Positions 42,704 to 50,667 of a stretch of 64,000 nt of DNA are shown piece by piece. The notes under the pieces were generated by a model, which had not been told where the DNA came from, did no database searches, and saw nothing but the letters and a program-made list of their open reading frames with translations. Each line of letters opens with the position of its first letter. Within the stretch, counting starts at the first letter, position 1. Source of the stretch: Shimia sediminis (GTDB lineage Bacteria; Pseudomonadota; Alphaproteobacteria; Rhodobacterales; Rhodobacteraceae); contig NZ_RYZK01000004.1 of assembly GCF_003990645.1 (NCBI RefSeq), positions 1-64,000 on the forward strand. Direction: 5' to 3'. Made by a program: the position numbers and the translations under genes.

Positions 42704-43567
42704 TCAGATGTTGTTGTGCGTGATCCACTGGGCCACGGCGCGGCCAATCTCGGGTCCGCTGTCTTCCTGAATAAAGTGGCTGCCCGCGACAGTCACTTCG
42801 CTGGTATGGGGCCAACTGCGGCAAAACTCGCGCGGCTTGCCGATCAGGATCGCCCCCGGTTCCGCATTGATGAACAGTTTGGGCATCTCACTGACCGCCA
42901 GCCACTCGGCATAGGCGCGCACGAGTTCGGAAACGTCTGCCGGGTCTCCTGCGACCGGGATCTGACGCGGCCAGGTCAGGGTCGGCCAGCGGTGATCACG
43001 TTCAAGGAATGGACGACGGTATTCGGCCATGTCTTCGTCGCTGAGATCGCGCAGGATGGACCCCGGCAGCACGCGCTCAATGAACATGTTCTTGTCGAGG
43101 ATCATCTCTTCCCCCGCCTCGGTGCGAAAGGCCTGAAAGATCGGCGTGGCCTGGGGGCTGAACTGATCCCAACCGGCAAGCGGCTGCACGATGCCCTCCA
43201 TAAAGGCGATGCCCGAGACTGCGCCGCGGTGCCGGTTGGCCCAGTCAAACCCCAGGGCCGAGCCCCAGTCGTGGATCACAAGAACCACGTCTTCGCGCAG
43301 GTCCAGCGCCTCGAAGAAGCCATCGAGGTAGGTGCGGTGGGTCTGGAAGGTATAGGTGTCGGGGCCGGGATCGGGCAGTTTGGCGCTGTCGCCCATGCCG
43401 ATGAGGTCAGGCGCGATGCAACGACCCATGCCCGCAAGTTCCGGCATCACGTCACGCCAGAGGTATGAAGAGGTCGGGTTGCCATGCAGGAAGACAATCG
43501 GGCGCCCCTCGCCCATCTCGACGTAGGCCATATCCTGACCGTTCACGCTGACCTGTTTCTTGTCCAT
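42704..43567 (-). CDS. Haloalkane dehalogenase (HLD-II type)
   Basis: A 287-residue alpha/beta-hydrolase. The full catalytic set of LinB-type enzymes is present at a constant offset of eight: nucleophile Asp100 and halide-binding Trp101 (VIHDWGSALGFDWA), halide-binding Asn30 (LHGNPTSSYLW), acid Glu124 (AFMEGI) and His264 (AGSHFIQED). It hydrolyses carbon-halogen bonds to an alcohol. The start at 43567 is fixed by AGGAGG eight bases upstream; the longer frame from 43621 is not needed. No dedicated haloacid pathway is nearby. Confidence 0.92.
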   Translation of the reverse strand: MDKKQVSVNGQDMAYVEMGEGRPIVFLHGNPTSSYLWRDVMPELAGMGRCIAPDLIGMGDSAKLPDPGPDTYTFQTHRTYLDGFFEALDLREDVVLVIHDWGSALGFDWANRHRGAVSGIAFMEGIVQPLAGWDQFSPQATPIFQAFRTEAGEEMILDKNMFIERVLPGSILRDLSDEDMAEYRRPFLERDHRWPTLTWPRQIPVAGDPADVSELVRAYAEWLAVSEMPKLFINAEPGAILIGKPREFCRSWPHTSEVTVAGSHFIQEDSGPEIGRAVAQWITHNNI

Positions 43568-43638
43568 CACACTATCCTCCTGTGCTGGCAGCCTATGCGA
43601 CACCAAGCCTGCCGCAAACAAAACGCCGCGTCAGCCCA

Positions 43639-44052
43639 TCAATAGAGAACATTCACCGTGCAAAAGCCGCGCGCGTGGCTGACCGACAGGTTATAGCCCA
43701 CCCGCTTGACCGAGACCGAGTAGTTACCGCCATCGCCGGGCCGCGATGCCTGATCGAGGATGTCTTGCGTCGGGTTGATGGTAAAGCCGGTGCCAAAGGC
43801 GTTGGCCTGTGTTTTGGCTTTGCCATTTGGGTGTAGAATGTACATGCGTGTGTTACCAGCGGCGCGCAGAGGGCCTGCTGCAAACTTGGCCGCCTCGCAC
43901 CAGATGCGTTGATTGCCTGACCTTGGGCCTTCGATCACTTCAAAGTTGCCCTTTCCAGGCAGCATGTTCACCCGCCAGCTGATGTAGGCTCCAGCAGTTA
44001 CCGCTGACAATAGAAGGGCGGTTACTGACCAAATACCAAGGCGTCGCCACAT
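43639..44052 (-). CDS. Membrane-anchored exported protein, unknown
   Basis: A 137-residue protein with an N-terminal hydrophobic anchor or signal (GIWSVTALLLSAVTAGAYI) and a periplasmic domain with two cysteines (RIWCEAAKFAAGPL and ARGFCTVNVLY), likely disulfide-bonded. FGTGFTINPTQDILDQASRPG is the best-ordered stretch. No family recognised; it may be a small periplasmic binding or inhibitor domain. Confidence 0.65.
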   Translation of the reverse strand: MWRRLGIWSVTALLLSAVTAGAYISWRVNMLPGKGNFEVIEGPRSGNQRIWCEAAKFAAGPLRAAGNTRMYILHPNGKAKTQANAFGTGFTINPTQDILDQASRPGDGGNYSVSVKRVGYNLSVSHARGFCTVNVLY

Positions 44053-44160
44053 GACAGTCTCTCCCAGAGTGAATGCTTGTTTCTGTAAAGGTAGGCAGCC
44101 ACGCGCGACTTGTCCAATACCATAGCCGGGAAAGCCGATGCTTCACTCGCTGCCCGAAGA

Positions 44161-45204
44161 TCACGCCACCCCGGCGGTTTCTGCAATCTCGAGAATCTCG
44201 GCCCATGTTCGCGACGGCAGCTCAAAAGGTTTGCCCCGATTTCGCAGGCGCGCGTTGCGTTCGCGTTCGCCCGGAACCTCGACCCGGTCAAACCCTTTGG
44301 CGGGCGGGCACTCTCTGAGTTCGGCGAGGATTTCTTCGGCGGTGATCTGCATCGCGCTGGCATCGCGGTAAAGGGTGCAGTCGAGCGCGATCATAAGCCA
44401 GTTGCATTCGGTCACCACCGGGCCCAGCATGGCCTCGGCGATCATTTCGGCGGCCACCGCCATGGCGTAGCCCTTGGGGCCACCGGCTGTCAGAATGGCG
44501 CCGCCCTTGAAATAATCCGCCGGATCATTTGTCGGCGCACCGTCTTTGTCGATCAACACCCCGTCCGGCAATGTGGCACCGGCGATTTCGGCGCCGTATA
44601 TCCAGCCTGCCGCTGCCGCGGACGTGGCGAAGTCCATCACCACCGGCCCATGATCTCCGCCGGGCATGCCAATGGCGTAGGGGTTGGTCGACATCAGAGC
44701 CTTGGCGCCACCATAGGGCGCGACCAGACGCCAGGCCTTGCGCCCGCCGCCGCCGATGACGATGAGCAGTTTGCCCTGCTCGGCGGCCTGTTCGGCAAAG
44801 CGCCCCAGCCGTCCGGTGTGGCCCACATCATGCAGGGCAATGGCCGCGATGCCCGCGTCACCAGCGCGGTCCAACACATTGTTCAGGGCCAGTGTCATGG
44901 CCGGAATGCCGATGCCACCACCCCCATCGACCAGCCACGCGCCCTTGTCGTTCTGATAGAGCCGCGCCGGTGTGTCCGCACGCAGATAGCCGGTTTCATA
45001 ATACTTGGCGTATTGATGAATGCGCCAGACTCCGTGGGATTCCACGCCGCTGAACTCGGAATCCAGAAGGTGTTCTGCCACCGCCTCGCAAACCTCGGCA
45101 TCACAGCCATAATGGGCCATGACCCCGGTGATGACGCGATACGCCTCATCCGGGTGGACCGAGACCCGCTGGGTGTCTGCACTGTATTTGCTGGGGTTGG
45201 CCAT
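44161..45204 (-). CDS. Ldh2-family NAD(P)-dependent oxidoreductase
   Basis: A 347-residue protein of the malate/L-lactate/ureidoglycolate dehydrogenase (Ldh_2) family, a fold distinct from classical LDH. SEFSGVESHGVWRIHQYAKYY near residue 50 (substrate Arg/His), ALHDVGHTGRLGRFAEQAAEQG near residue 125, and STNPYAIGMPGGDHGPVVMDFATS near residue 175 (cofactor site) are diagnostic. It reduces or oxidises 2-keto/2-hydroxy acids or cyclic imino acids such as delta1-piperideine-2-carboxylate. Isolated gene. Confidence 0.9.
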   Translation of the reverse strand: MANPSKYSADTQRVSVHPDEAYRVITGVMAHYGCDAEVCEAVAEHLLDSEFSGVESHGVWRIHQYAKYYETGYLRADTPARLYQNDKGAWLVDGGGGIGIPAMTLALNNVLDRAGDAGIAAIALHDVGHTGRLGRFAEQAAEQGKLLIVIGGGGRKAWRLVAPYGGAKALMSTNPYAIGMPGGDHGPVVMDFATSAAAAGWIYGAEIAGATLPDGVLIDKDGAPTNDPADYFKGGAILTAGGPKGYAMAVAAEMIAEAMLGPVVTECNWLMIALDCTLYRDASAMQITAEEILAELRECPPAKGFDRVEVPGERERNARLRNRGKPFELPSRTWAEILEIAETAGVA

Positions 45205-45285
45205 GGTGTTCTCCTGCGTTGATTGCAGGAGACCGGGGGAATGGATGGGGGTCTGGCCTGTTTACGACATGGGTGGTGAAAACAC

Positions 45286-45579
45286 TCAGGCGTTGGGGCC
45301 GTCAAACAGTTTGTCGCCGCGTTCGTTGATGACCTGTTTGGCTTTGTTCACGGACATATCGTTGGCCGCTTCGACACTGTTCACGGTGTCCGCGCGCACG
45401 AGGGTCTGCGTTTTGTGCGCGCCGTCGATGGTTTTCTCGATGCGGGCCGAGATGCGAAAGACCGATCCTTCTTTGATCGGCTCGGGATAGATTGCATAGC
45501 CTTCGTATTCGACGGGATCAACGGACGGGGCGCCTGCACTGCCATCACCACCACCAAAGAGTTTCTTGAGGAAGGACAT
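45286..45579 (-). CDS. HlyU-family protein
   Basis: A 97-residue protein matching the HlyU family: MSFLKKLFGGGDGSAG head, VEYEGYAIYPEPIKEGSVFR, ISARIEKTIDGAHKTQTLVR and KAKQVINERGDKLFDG. The start is at 45579 (GGAG upstream). The family is named after a Vibrio activator, but alphaproteobacterial members lack a shown DNA-binding role and are of unknown function. Encoded downstream of the rpoD terminator region. Confidence 0.85.
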   Translation of the reverse strand: MSFLKKLFGGGDGSAGAPSVDPVEYEGYAIYPEPIKEGSVFRISARIEKTIDGAHKTQTLVRADTVNSVEAANDMSVNKAKQVINERGDKLFDGPNA

Positions 45580-45647
45580 AGCAAGCTCCGGGTTGAACAA
45601 CGACCCCGACATATTCGGTGCATTCATGGCCGGGTGCAAGTCGCGTC

Positions 45648-45676
45648 AAAAAGAAACGGCGCCCGAAGGCGCCGTT
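45648..45676 (-). terminator. Rho-independent terminator of rpoD
   Basis: On the minus strand AACGGCGCC, loop TTCG, GGCGCCGTT (perfect 9-base stem, stable tetraloop) followed by TCTTTTT, just after the rpoD stop. Confidence 0.93.
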
Positions 45677-45680
45677 CTGA

Positions 45681-47669
45681 TCACTGATCCAGGAAACTAC
45701 GCAATTTGCGCGAGCGGCTGGGGTGTTTGAGTTTCCGCAAGGCTTTCGCTTCGATCTGACGGATCCGTTCGCGGGTCACACTGAACTGTTGGCCAACCTC
45801 TTCCAGGGTGTGGTCGGTGTTCATACCGATGCCAAAACGCATGCGCAGCACGCGTTCCTCACGCGGGGTGAGCGAGGCGAGGACGCGGGTCGTGGTCTCT
45901 TTCAGGTTTTCCTGAATGGCAGAGTCCAGCGGCAGCACAGCGTTCTTGTCCTCGATGAAATCGCCGAGCTGCGAATCTTCTTCGTCGCCGATCGGGGTTT
46001 CGAGGCTGATCGGCTCCTTGGCGATTTTCATCACCTTGCGAACCTTTTCCAGCGGCATCTGCAGCTTTTCTGCCAGCTCTTCCGGGGTCGGCTCGCGACC
46101 GATTTCGTGCAGCATCTGGCGACCGGTGCGGACCAGTTTGTTGATGGTCTCGATCATGTGCACCGGAATACGGATGGTGCGCGCCTGATCGGCAATCGAG
46201 CGGGTGATCGCCTGACGGATCCACCATGTCGCATAGGTCGAGAATTTGTAGCCACGGCGGTATTCGAATTTATCGACCGCCTTCATCAGGCCGATGTTGC
46301 CTTCCTGAATGAGATCAAGGAATTGCAGGCCACGGTTGGTGTATTTTTTGGCAATCGAGATCACCAGGCGCAGGTTGGCCTCGACCATTTCCTTTTTGGC
46401 CTGGCGGGCTTCTTTCTCGCCCTTTTGCACCTGCTGCACGATGCGGCGGTATTCGGAGATGTCGAGACCGACGTACTGACCCACCTGGGCCATGTCGGCG
46501 CGCAGCTCTTCAACCTTGTCGACAGAGCGTTCCATGAACATCTGCCAGCCACGACCGGATTTTTGGCTCATGTCGTCGAGCCAGGTCGGGTCGAGTTCGC
46601 GCCCGCGGTAGGCATCAATGAACTCGCGGCGGTTGATGCGGGCCTGGTCGGCCAGTTTGACCATGGCGCTGTCGATCTGCATCACACGGCGGTTGATGCC
46701 GTAAAGCTGGTCGATCAGCGCTTCGATCCGGTTGTTGTGCAGGTGCAGTTCGTTGACGAGGTCGACGATTTCCTGGCGCAGCTTCTGGTAGGTGTCTTCC
46801 TGCTTGTTCGAGAAGGAGTCATCTTCGTTCAGTGTCGCGGAAATCCGGGCATCCTGCATTTCGCTGAGCAGGGCGAAGTCACGGGCGATGGTGGCCAGTG
46901 TTTCCAGAACCCTCGGTTTCAGCGCTGCTTCCATCGCGGCCAGCGACATGTTGGCCTGTTCGTCCTCGTCGTCGTCGTCATCCTTGGCAATCGGGTTGCC
47001 ATCGGCGTCGAGTTCAGGACCGGTGTCTTCGGCTTTGGGTGCCGCGTTGACGTTGGATGTATCGACAACCGGCTCGGCGGCATCGTCCTCGTCATCGCCC
47101 ATTTGCCCCGAGAATGTTGTCTCGAGGTCGATCACATCGCGCAGGAGAATTTCTTCGGACAGCAGTTCGTCATGCCAGATGGTGATCGCCTGAAAGGTCA
47201 GCGGGCTTTCGCACAGACCAGCGATCATGGTGTTGCGACCGGCCTCGATGCGTTTGGCGATGGCAATCTCGCCCTCGCGGCTCAGCAGCTCAACACTGCC
47301 CATCTCGCGCAGGTACATGCGTACGGGGTCGTCGGTGCGATCCAGCTTTTCAGCGGTGCCCGAGCCCAAAGCCACCTCGCGGGCGGCCGACGACGTGTCG
47401 ACCACGGCGGTGGATTTCTGTTCTTCTTCTTCGGCCTCTTCATCTTCGATGATGTTGATGCCCATTTCCGACAACATCGACATCACGTCTTCGATCTGTT
47501 CGGAACTCACTTGATCAGGAGGCAGAACCTGGTTCAGCTGATCATAGGTGATATAGCCCTTCTCCCGCGCCTCGCCGATCATCTTTTTGACGGCGGCCTG
47601 GCTCATGTCGAGCGAGTGTTCGGCCTCCTGGTCGGCGGGTTTGCGGTCGTCGGTGTCTTTGGCGGCCAT
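45681..47669 (-). CDS. rpoD: Primary sigma factor RpoD (sigma-70)
   Basis: A 662-residue housekeeping sigma factor: region 1.1 (residues 20-80), region 1.2 ([20 protein letters not shown]), a long acidic non-conserved region (DDDDDEDEQ near residue 235), region 2 ([40 protein letters not shown]), region 3, and region 4 ([35 protein letters not shown]). The ATG at 47669 is chosen for its CAGGAG eight bases before; an ATG at 47684 adds five residues. It follows dnaG, as in the macromolecular-synthesis operon. Confidence 0.98.
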   Translation of the reverse strand: MAAKDTDDRKPADQEAEHSLDMSQAAVKKMIGEAREKGYITYDQLNQVLPPDQVSSEQIEDVMSMLSEMGINIIEDEEAEEEEQKSTAVVDTSSAAREVALGSGTAEKLDRTDDPVRMYLREMGSVELLSREGEIAIAKRIEAGRNTMIAGLCESPLTFQAITIWHDELLSEEILLRDVIDLETTFSGQMGDDEDDAAEPVVDTSNVNAAPKAEDTGPELDADGNPIAKDDDDDEDEQANMSLAAMEAALKPRVLETLATIARDFALLSEMQDARISATLNEDDSFSNKQEDTYQKLRQEIVDLVNELHLHNNRIEALIDQLYGINRRVMQIDSAMVKLADQARINRREFIDAYRGRELDPTWLDDMSQKSGRGWQMFMERSVDKVEELRADMAQVGQYVGLDISEYRRIVQQVQKGEKEARQAKKEMVEANLRLVISIAKKYTNRGLQFLDLIQEGNIGLMKAVDKFEYRRGYKFSTYATWWIRQAITRSIADQARTIRIPVHMIETINKLVRTGRQMLHEIGREPTPEELAEKLQMPLEKVRKVMKIAKEPISLETPIGDEEDSQLGDFIEDKNAVLPLDSAIQENLKETTTRVLASLTPREERVLRMRFGIGMNTDHTLEEVGQQFSVTRERIRQIEAKALRKLKHPSRSRKLRSFLDQ

Positions 47670-47795
47670 GCGGTGCTCCTGCAAAAAGGGCTGTTCGGGT
47701 GATTCGCATTAAAACGAATCAATAGTGAGCGAGAGTGATTCGCAACCCGTTTTCCCTGATTCCTTTACCTGCTCTTCGACGGAATGCCCAGCGCC

Positions 47796-49730
47796 TCAGC
47801 CTCTGGATCCCTTGGAAGAGCTAATCCGTTCCATGAGCGCGTCCAGCGCGGCGCGCTCTTCTTTGTCGATCGGCGCCCCGTTGGGGCCGACCTCAAACTC
47901 TCCGCTGTCTTCCTGCTTGCTGCGCAAGGCGCGGTTTCGTGCTTCCGCCGCCTGCCCCAGTCTCCAGGTCACAGCCTCGTCGGCAACCCCTGCGATGTCT
48001 TCCTCGGCCTCGGCAATTTCCGCGCTCAGTCCGCGCTCGGTTTTTAGTTTGGCCAGTTCTTCGCTTAAGGTAAGCCGCGCCATGTCGACGTCGCCGGGGC
48101 GACGCACGGCTGGCGTAATCGCCACATGGGGATGGCGCATGAGGTTTTCAACAGCATCCGGCCCCAGGGCTGCGGCGATTTCAGCGCGGGGATCGGGACT
48201 GTTGGCAAAGCGCAACAACTGGTCACGCAGCTGCGCGTTTTGCGGCTCGTGGCAGTCCAGCCGTTCGATCTCGTGTTCAAAGTCGTCGAGAACTTCGGGC
48301 GTGGAAATGGCCACCGCCAGGATGACCGCTTCGCGCAGGCGATGTTCCACCGCGCCCTGTGAGGCCGCAAGCATTGAGGCGCGGGTGTTGGTTTGGATCT
48401 GGGGTTTCGCGTTCCATTTGCCCTGAAAGCCACCACTGCCACGTTTGGGGCGGAACAATTGCCAGCGCATGTCCTTGATCGCGTCGCCATAGTGGCGCCG
48501 GATCGACGGATCGCGGATCAACATGAGTTTTTCGCGCAGGGTCTTGTCCAGCGCGGCCTTACGTTCGGGGCTGTCAAAGACCTTGCCCTCAATTTCGCGC
48601 TGCCAGAGGAGGTCAACCATGGGCATGGCCGCATCCAGCACCTTTTGCACGCCCCCGGCCCCCTTGGCGCGGATCAGGTCGTCGGGGTCCTGTCCCTCGG
48701 GCATCAGGGCAAAACGCAGGGATTTTCCGGCCTCGAGCATCGGCAGGGCGCTATCGATCACCCGCATGGCCGCGCGCAGGCCCGCCTTGTCCCCATCCAG
48801 CGCGATGATCGGCTCGGGCGCAATGCGCCACAAGAGCTGCAGCTGGTTTTCGGTGATGGCGGTGCCAAGCGGCGCGACCGCAGCGCCAAAGCCCCCTTCG
48901 GCCAGCGCGATCACATCCATGTAGCCCTCGGCAACAATCAAGGGCTGGCCCTTGCCTGCTGCCTCACGTGCGGGGCCGTGGTTGAACAGGCTGCGGCTTT
49001 TGTCGAACAGCTCGGTCTCGGGCGAGTTCAGGTATTTGGCGTTGTCATTGGGGTCCATCGCGCGGCCGCCAAAGGCGATGCAACGCCCACGGGCGTCGCG
49101 GATGGGAAAGATGATACGGTTTCGAAACGTGTCGTATGGGTTGCCGCCGCGTGTCGAGGGACGCGACAGACCACAGGCAAGGATCAGGTCGGGGGAGACA
49201 TTCTTGCCCTTTAGGTGCTCAGTGAGCGCCTCCCAACTGTCCGGCGCAAAGCCGATTTCCCAGCGGTCTCGTGCGGCCTCACCCAGGCCGCGCCCCTCCA
49301 GATAGTCACGCGCCGCCGCCCCTGCCCCGGTTTTCAGTTGCAGGCGGAAGAACTGCACCGCCTGCTCCATCACATCGACGAGCTGTGTGCGTTTGTCGGC
49401 CTTTTCCTGCGCGCGGGGGTCGCGCTCGGGCATCTGCATACCGGCCTCGTCAGCCAGGATGCGGATCGCCTCCATAAAGCCGACGTTTTCGGTTTCCTGC
49501 ACAAAGGAAATCGCATCCCCCTTGGCGTGACAGCCAAAGCAGTAATAGAAACCCTTGCGGTCATCCACATGAAAAGACGCGGTTTTTTCCTGGTGGAAGG
49601 GGCATGGCGCCCACATGTCACCCTTGCCCTGATTGGACTTGCGCGCGTCCCACATGACCTTGCGGCCCACCACCTGTGTCAGGCTGGTGCGCGTGCGCAG
49701 TTCGTCCAGAAATCCGGGTGGCAGGCTCAT
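47796..49730 (-). CDS. dnaG: DNA primase DnaG
   Basis: A 644-residue primase: a zinc-binding domain (WAPCPFHQEKTASFHV; FYYCFGCHAKGDAI, Cys-His-Cys-Cys), the catalytic core with TOPRIM (PLIVAEGYMDVIALA, Glu in EGYMD; ALDGDKAGLRAAMR with the DxD-type metal site near residue 305) and a C-terminal DnaB-interaction region. It makes RNA primers for replication. The 126-base gap to rpoD may hold a separate rpoD promoter. Its own start lacks a strong ribosome site. Confidence 0.97.
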   Translation of the reverse strand: MSLPPGFLDELRTRTSLTQVVGRKVMWDARKSNQGKGDMWAPCPFHQEKTASFHVDDRKGFYYCFGCHAKGDAISFVQETENVGFMEAIRILADEAGMQMPERDPRAQEKADKRTQLVDVMEQAVQFFRLQLKTGAGAAARDYLEGRGLGEAARDRWEIGFAPDSWEALTEHLKGKNVSPDLILACGLSRPSTRGGNPYDTFRNRIIFPIRDARGRCIAFGGRAMDPNDNAKYLNSPETELFDKSRSLFNHGPAREAAGKGQPLIVAEGYMDVIALAEGGFGAAVAPLGTAITENQLQLLWRIAPEPIIALDGDKAGLRAAMRVIDSALPMLEAGKSLRFALMPEGQDPDDLIRAKGAGGVQKVLDAAMPMVDLLWQREIEGKVFDSPERKAALDKTLREKLMLIRDPSIRRHYGDAIKDMRWQLFRPKRGSGGFQGKWNAKPQIQTNTRASMLAASQGAVEHRLREAVILAVAISTPEVLDDFEHEIERLDCHEPQNAQLRDQLLRFANSPDPRAEIAAALGPDAVENLMRHPHVAITPAVRRPGDVDMARLTLSEELAKLKTERGLSAEIAEAEEDIAGVADEAVTWRLGQAAEARNRALRSKQEDSGEFEVGPNGAPIDKEERAALDALMERISSSKGSRG

Positions 49731-49765
49731 GGGTTAAATATGGGGGTGTGGTTGTGTTAAGTCCA

Positions 49766-50074
49766 CTACTGACCGGCGCAGGCCGTGAAATAGGCCTCTC
49801 CGGGGCTTGGTTCAACGCTGAGCTGCTTGCGCTTGAGGTCGTTGTAGACCCAGGCCACCAATGCCGGAACCGCAGGCAGGTATTTCTCGGCCACGGCTTC
49901 GTCCTCACCAGAGGACATGATTTCCAGTGCCTTTTTCTCGCTCGTGCGGTCCAGGCGCAGCTCGGTCGCGCGGGTCACGATATCGGCCTGCATCTGACAT
50001 TCGGCCTTCTTGTCGGCCAGAACTGGCGTGGTCAAAAGGGCCGTGGCAAGGCCGGCAGCATAGAAAAGACGCAT
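49766..50074 (-). CDS. Exported protein, unknown
   Basis: A 102-residue protein with a signal peptide (MRLFYAAGLATALLTTPVLA). The mature domain DKKAECQMQADIVTRATELR has one Cys early and another near the end (FTACAGQ), and is otherwise helical and charged (YLPAVPALVAWVYNDLKRKQ). The ATG at 50074 fits the signal; an upstream ATG at 50110 does not. No family recognised. It lies between soxG and dnaG. Confidence 0.7.
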   Translation of the reverse strand: MRLFYAAGLATALLTTPVLADKKAECQMQADIVTRATELRLDRTSEKKALEIMSSGEDEAVAEKYLPAVPALVAWVYNDLKRKQLSVEPSPGEAYFTACAGQ

Positions 50075-50115
50075 ATGTTCACCCCATAGCAGCGATTTGG
50101 CAGGCCCCATTTGTG

Positions 50116-50667
50116 TCAGGCGCTGCCGCGTGCTGCAACCCCCCGCATGGCAGTTTCCAGATCGTGCACCAGAGTTTTTGCCATCGACCGGAACGCCATG
50201 ATGAGGAACGCATTGTCGCCGGTGCGGGTGATCGAGACCATCATGTGCTGGAGCTGGCTGCGCACCGTGTGCCCGCGTTTGAACTGCGCCCGGCGCAGAT
50301 CGACAGGCACAAGCCGGGCGAGAACATCCTCGGCGGCCTCACCTTCGAGACGCACAAGGGCCCAGGCATCGGATTGATCGGTCACGGCAGCATGGTCCGC
50401 CAGCGAAGAGGCCGGTGACGGCCCGATGAGCATCACCTGCCCCTGCCCGAACCAGACGGCGCGCGCGCCCTCTTTGCCAGTGGCGCGGTTGATGTCCGGC
50501 AAGGCCATGCCATGCGCCGCTTTCAATGCGTCCGACAGGCCTGTCTCCTGCCCTTTGTAAGGCGCGACCGAGGTCAGTGTGGTCATCTCAACTTCGCTGA
50601 GCGAGGTGGTGCCATGGGTCACAGGCAGCAGGCCCGCGCAGGGGGATTTTGCAATCAGATCAGCCAC
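50116..50667 (-). CDS. soxG: Sarcosine oxidase gamma subunit
   Basis: A 183-residue SoxG: VTHGTTSLSEVEMTTLTSVA, RAVWFGQGQVMLIGP and DVLARLVPVDLRRAQFKRGH / QLQHMMVSITRTG are family-typical. SoxG is a GcvT-fold helper subunit of heterotetrameric sarcosine oxidase. The start is taken as the GTG at 50667, which overlaps the soxA stop (GTGGCTGA); an ATG at 50706 would lengthen it by 13 residues inside soxA. Last gene of soxBDAG. Confidence 0.9.
   Translation of the reverse strand: MADLIAKSPCAGLLPVTHGTTSLSEVEMTTLTSVAPYKGQETGLSDALKAAHGMALPDINRATGKEGARAVWFGQGQVMLIGPSPASSLADHAAVTDQSDAWALVRLEGEAAEDVLARLVPVDLRRAQFKRGHTVRSQLQHMMVSITRTGDNAFLIMAFRSMAKTLVHDLETAMRGVAARGSA

Noticed and set aside
45723-47702. 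659-residue open frame on the plus strand opposite rpoD
   Set aside because: Antisense shadow produced by codon bias; all sigma-70 regions lie on the minus strand.
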